In this document: positions 60,874 to 64,000 of the stretch, in pieces | How positions within the stretch are numbered: position 1 is the stretch's first letter | Layout: each line of letters starts with the position of its first letter | Assembly (NCBI GenBank): GCA_010692425.1 | Contig: JAAHHJ010000032.1 | Coordinates: 1-64,000, forward strand | Reading direction: 5' to 3' | DNA length: 64,000 bases | Source of the DNA: Symploca sp. SIO3C6 | Lineage (GTDB): Bacteria; Cyanobacteriota; Cyanobacteriia; Cyanobacteriales; Coleofasciculaceae | Program-made: the position numbers and the translations under genes | The notes under the pieces: model-generated | Told to the model about the DNA's origin: nothing | What the model saw: the letters and a program-made list of their open reading frames with translations, nothing else | Database searches by the model: none

Positions 60874-62634
60874 ATGTGTATTCGTAAGTTCAGAAGATGG
60901 GTTAAATCCTTTAAGCAACAGAAACGTAAACGAAAAAAAATTACTATGTCTGAACATCAATCACAGCCAACACGACGCCACCTACCTCTGATTTTGATTG
61001 GTGGTTTTGGTAATTTCAGCACAGATGACGAAAAAAAAAGCACCTATCTAGGATTTAACATTGGCAGCGCCTACCATCACAAAAAAGGGGAAAACCATAT
61101 TTATGAGGGTATGATCCTGCGTTTCCTGAAATCGGACTGGCAATACCAAGATGCTACCAACGTCGTATTCTACCGTGGCAAAGAGATTGAAAGTGAGCCG
61201 ATTATTCCGAGGAAAATCAAGTACATAGAGGAAATGAGTTTACAGGGAGAGGCTCTTCCCTATCAACTCCAGAGGCTAAAGGATCAAGGTATTGTTGAAA
61301 AATTTCAAAACCTGCAAGCAAACGGATTATTTTCTGGAAATCGTGTTATTGTTGACCCAACAATGGCGCTGAAGTTTTTGGAGTCAACAGAAGAACCCTA
61401 TCGCTCTGTTTGGGTGTTTCGCTATTATGATCTCGATAAGCGTAATTTTGAAAGTTACGGTAATGCTCTGGTGCGGCTAATCGACTGCATTAGGGAAGTG
61501 GCAGCAGACGAACAAGGTGTCAAGCCCAAAGTCAACATCATTGCTTATTCTATGGGTGGGCTGGTGATTCGTCAGGCGATACAAGAAACCTATCCCCAGA
61601 GCAATCTCCACGCTGAGGACTACATTAACAAGGTTGTTACCCTAGGTACTCCACACCGAGGCATTACCTTCCAACTTTTGCAGGATTGGCTAGGCACTGA
61701 AGCAGAAAAAGACCTAGAGCGAATGAATCCTCAAAATCAAGATGATATAGAAAACCCCAATTCATTCTGGAATTTCAAAGATTACTTCCCCCTAGAGCGC
61801 CTGTTAACAGTAGTTGGCACTAACTACCGACCTTACCATAATTGGTCTGGCACTTGGCTCAACCGCCTCTTTTCTGAAGCCAATGAGTATGGACTCAATT
61901 ACAATCGCAGTGATGGGCTAGTTAAGCAATTTGCTGCTCAAATTCCTGGAGCACCGCGAACCTTTGTTCACAAGTGTCATGGAGGCTTCGACTCCCTAAT
62001 CACCTCCCGCGAATCCTTTGAAGTAGCAACACGCTTTTTGTTTGGCAATGTGCGTGTGCGCTTGCGCATGATTAAAGCTCAAATTAGCCGTGGTAAAGAT
62101 TTATTTGGCAAGAGTGAATTCTTCTTAGGGGTTTCCATTAAGCCGCGCGGAGTGGATTTTGAGCTTTTCCACCAGAGTAAGGATGCAGAAAACTGCTATG
62201 GTCCTTTTAGTGAGGAGAATTTGAGTGATGAAAATCTTGCCTTTCCTTGGGCAGACGACAACAAATTGATTTGGGAGGGCTATCTTGATACCATTCCGAT
62301 TTGGGAAGACGAGAGCATTCAACCTAAGGATCTGGTAATACGACTCGACGTTTATGTCGGTGAAAGGGATCTCTTGGGTATTGGTTTCTCAGATAATTTG
62401 ATTTTTCGTGAACAGTACTACATTCGTGCCTTGCTAACCACCACCACCCCAGAATTGTATCTCCACAAACATGAGCTGTTTTCACTGCCAGATTTTCAAC
62501 CAGAGCCGCAAGAAATGATGAGAATGGTTGAGAATGGCTGGCACTTTGATGTACTAGGAACTGGCTTTAAGGGTAGATTCTGTATTGAAATTGATAGAAT
62601 TCCTGAACAAGGACAGCCAGAACCACTAATATAA
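60874..62634 (+). CDS. Lipase-like alpha/beta hydrolase
   Basis: 586 aa from the ATG at 60874. An alternative ATG at 60946 would remove a very basic 24-residue lead (KSFKQQKRKRKK), and neither start has a clear ribosome site. LPLILIGGFGNFSTDDEK, VNIIAYSMGGLVIRQAIQ (nucleophile Ser in YSMGG) and VVTLGTPHRGITFQLLQ match PGAP1/lipase-type hydrolases. The C-terminal 200 residues form a beta-rich domain without a recognised motif. It may act on lipids or esters. A heptamer repeat follows its stop. Confidence 0.72.
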   Translation: MCIRKFRRWVKSFKQQKRKRKKITMSEHQSQPTRRHLPLILIGGFGNFSTDDEKKSTYLGFNIGSAYHHKKGENHIYEGMILRFLKSDWQYQDATNVVFYRGKEIESEPIIPRKIKYIEEMSLQGEALPYQLQRLKDQGIVEKFQNLQANGLFSGNRVIVDPTMALKFLESTEEPYRSVWVFRYYDLDKRNFESYGNALVRLIDCIREVAADEQGVKPKVNIIAYSMGGLVIRQAIQETYPQSNLHAEDYINKVVTLGTPHRGITFQLLQDWLGTEAEKDLERMNPQNQDDIENPNSFWNFKDYFPLERLLTVVGTNYRPYHNWSGTWLNRLFSEANEYGLNYNRSDGLVKQFAAQIPGAPRTFVHKCHGGFDSLITSRESFEVATRFLFGNVRVRLRMIKAQISRGKDLFGKSEFFLGVSIKPRGVDFELFHQSKDAENCYGPFSEENLSDENLAFPWADDNKLIWEGYLDTIPIWEDESIQPKDLVIRLDVYVGERDLLGIGFSDNLIFREQYYIRALLTTTTPELYLHKHELFSLPDFQPEPQEMMRMVENGWHFDVLGTGFKGRFCIEIDRIPEQGQPEPLI

Positions 62635-62639
62635 CCTAA

Positions 62640-62665
62640 CTTTAAGTAATAAGTAATAAGTAATA
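62640..62665 (+). repeat. Heptamer tandem repeat (TAATAAG type)
   Basis: Three to four units start about 8 bp after the lipase stop in gene orientation, next to a GC-rich element (GTGCTGCGCGCAG). Confidence 0.85.
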
Positions 62666-62865
62666 TAGTGCTGCGCGCAGGGAACAGGGGATGAAAAAAC
62701 TGATCAGATCACGATTTTCGCAATTCTTCGTCCCTTGAATTTGTTAGCACCTGAGCGCGCATGGCTATAAGTTATAAGTAATGAGTTTTATTGTTATCAC
62801 TTGTTGCTTTTCGGTTTTAGTTTGTCTGGTAATTTTTGCTAAAATTTACACAATTTATTACCGTT

Positions 62866-63525
62866 TTAGGGACTTTGCTGCTGTGCAACTGCTTTGAGTT
62901 TAAGATAAAAGCCAGAGGAGTCTGGCGGTGGGCTAAATTGATCAATTGGCTGTTTGCTGATTTGACAGCGAGACCAATTGGCATTGTAAGTAAAACTGGG
63001 ACTACTTTCTGGCAATGATTCTGGTAGTTGTGGCTTCAACTGAGGTGAATTCTGGGCTAATTCTTGCGAGTCTATTACCTCAGCAGTGGGAATTTCCTCG
63101 ATAGCTGTTGGTATTTCCTCCTCTATCTTTGCCTTAAGGCTATCCTCCCCATCAGTAATCTGATTACAACAGGGAGCCTCTGGCGGCAGATTGTATTGCT
63201 GAGTCAAATCAGCAGTTATAGCTTCTTGCCACTGAGTTAAACTTTGGGGAAGCTTGCGAGAAATCAACCGCTCAAACTCGTGGTTAAAGCGATAAATTGG
63301 CTGTCCGCGTCTTGCCCAAACAGCCAAGATTTGCTCGACAGAGACTGCTTTGTAACGTCCCTGATAAAGAGCCTCAATTACTCCCAAACGCAACCAGTTA
63401 GCCTGATATTTATCAAGCCATAAATTGACTAACTCTTGGGCACTATAGCCCCTCAGCTCAAACCCATAATGACTGAGTAATGCTGCTGCATAGGCAACTG
63501 CTGAGTCTGCGCTTGTCTGGCTCAT
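62866..63525 (-). CDS. Conserved cyanobacterial hypothetical protein, 219 aa
   Basis: The N-terminal half (SAVAYAAALLSHYGFELRGY, AQELVNLWLDKYQANWLRLG, VIEALYQGRYKAVSVEQILA, WARRGQPIYRFNHEFERLI) is a conserved helical domain that I recall from many cyanobacteria. The second half is a low-complexity Glu/Pro/Ser region. The function is unknown. It starts 6 bp after the SLH gene on the same strand and is probably co-transcribed with it. Confidence 0.7.
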   Translation of the reverse strand: MSQTSADSAVAYAAALLSHYGFELRGYSAQELVNLWLDKYQANWLRLGVIEALYQGRYKAVSVEQILAVWARRGQPIYRFNHEFERLISRKLPQSLTQWQEAITADLTQQYNLPPEAPCCNQITDGEDSLKAKIEEEIPTAIEEIPTAEVIDSQELAQNSPQLKPQLPESLPESSPSFTYNANWSRCQISKQPIDQFSPPPDSSGFYLKLKAVAQQQSP

Positions 63526-63531
63526 CTCAAC

Positions 63532-64000
63532 TCAACTATGTGTCCTCGAAACAATATAAGCTGAGTCGATCGCACTCACATGCCCCTTGTTCACTAATGC
63601 CTGATACACAAAAGCTGTTGCTTCAGCCCGGGTAGCCTCTTTTATAGGTTGCAGAAGCTTGGTTTCTGGGTAACTAACAATTAGACCGGCAACGGTAGCA
63701 GCAGCAACTGCTGCTTGAGCATACTTGGGAATCCTATCGCGATCCTCATATCTTGTCAAGACTTCTTGGGCGGTGAGACCAAGCTTCTCTACTCTGGGTA
63801 AAGACAGCCCACTAACTAAAGAGGTAATTAAATTAATTCGCCGCAACCGTTGCTGAGGGCGAAAGGTTTGATCAGGGAATCCAGAGAGAAAGCCACCACG
63901 GTAAGCCTGAGAGATGACAGCCCAAGCCCAGAAATTAGAGGGTACATCAATAAACTGCTTGGCAGGGCGTCTGGCGTTGGGGTTAAATACTTTCACTATC
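63532..64000 (-). CDS. SLH-domain protein, cut by the window edge
   Basis: At least 154 aa. FIDVPSNFWAWAVISQAYRG, LSGFPDQTFRPQQRLRRINL and YEDRDRIPKYAQAAVAAATV, then KEATRAEATAFVYQALV, are S-layer homology motifs that bind cell-wall polymer. A GTG at 63996 could be the start, but the frame is still open at the edge, so the true N-terminus may lie outside. The protein probably links the outer membrane or surface layer to peptidoglycan. Confidence 0.8.
   Translation of the reverse strand, partial: IVKVFNPNARRPAKQFIDVPSNFWAWAVISQAYRGGFLSGFPDQTFRPQQRLRRINLITSLVSGLSLPRVEKLGLTAQEVLTRYEDRDRIPKYAQAAVAAATVAGLIVSYPETKLLQPIKEATRAEATAFVYQALVNKGHVSAIDSAYIVSRTHS

Overview
The window is a chromosomal piece of a cyanobacterium, most likely a filamentous one with a large, repeat-rich genome. 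The evidence is the frequent HIP1 octamer GCGATCGC (more than a dozen copies, for example at 1347, 2855, 18317, 30469, 58611), heptamer and decamer tandem repeats between genes, and gene families typical of the group: a CYP110-type P450, short-form HisG, a cystine-lyase-like class V aminotransferase, a bestrophin, PEP-CTERM and SLH proteins, and Uma2 nucleases. The species cannot be fixed from the sequence alone.

Layout. 1-3.8 kb is a wrecked accessory patch. It holds a TnpB gene split by a nested IS630-type element, a truncated 49-codon fragment, and two truncated immune-type genes (a TIR protein and the C-terminus of a NACHT protein) joined back to back. 3.9-9.6 kb carries a pentapeptide-repeat protein, small genes, and a UvrD-like helicase with a DnaQ-like exonuclease inside it. 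9.6-14.2 kb has two nuclease-fold genes and a methionine-salvage group (RuBisCO-like protein mtnW, phosphatase mtnX, dioxygenase mtnD) around a NYN/LOTUS RNA-binding gene. 14.7-23.6 kb is mostly housekeeping or envelope genes: a DsbD_2-like membrane protein, PstS, a CHRD/PEP-CTERM protein, PcrA and an acyltransferase. 23.8-28.8 kb is a three-gene block of two membrane-linked AAA/STAND-type ATPases and a patatin lipase. 28.9-33.7 kb has a response regulator, aminotransferase, P450, HisG and a GNAT enzyme. 34.2-39.7 kb is a compact minus-strand operon: a GNAT-PIN-ASCH fusion, a free-standing ASCH/PUA protein, McrB and McrC. 39.9-44.5 kb is a flavoprotein dehydrogenase cluster (GMC subunit, small subunit, haem protein) with an acetoacetate-decarboxylase-like gene. 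44.9-64 kb mixes a phosphodiester glycosidase, bestrophin, RNase D-like nuclease, two alpha/beta hydrolases, a very large beta-propeller/PKD/discoidin protein with a small partner gene, an MFS transporter, a GH13 enzyme and an SLH protein at the edge.

The best candidates for something undescribed are these. (1) The McrBC operon with two ASCH-like readers and a PIN nuclease domain (34.2-39.7 kb) looks like an extended modification-dependent restriction system. (2) The ATPase-ATPase-patatin block (23.8-28.8 kb) looks like a membrane-targeting defence or signalling module. (3) A TA-flanked, roughly 130-bp repeat with imperfect terminal inverted repeats occurs three times and shares its tip with the IS630-type element, so it is a likely MITE. 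(4) A heptamer repeat that stops all three reading frames sits just after gene ends, in the same orientation relative to the gene in six of seven cases.
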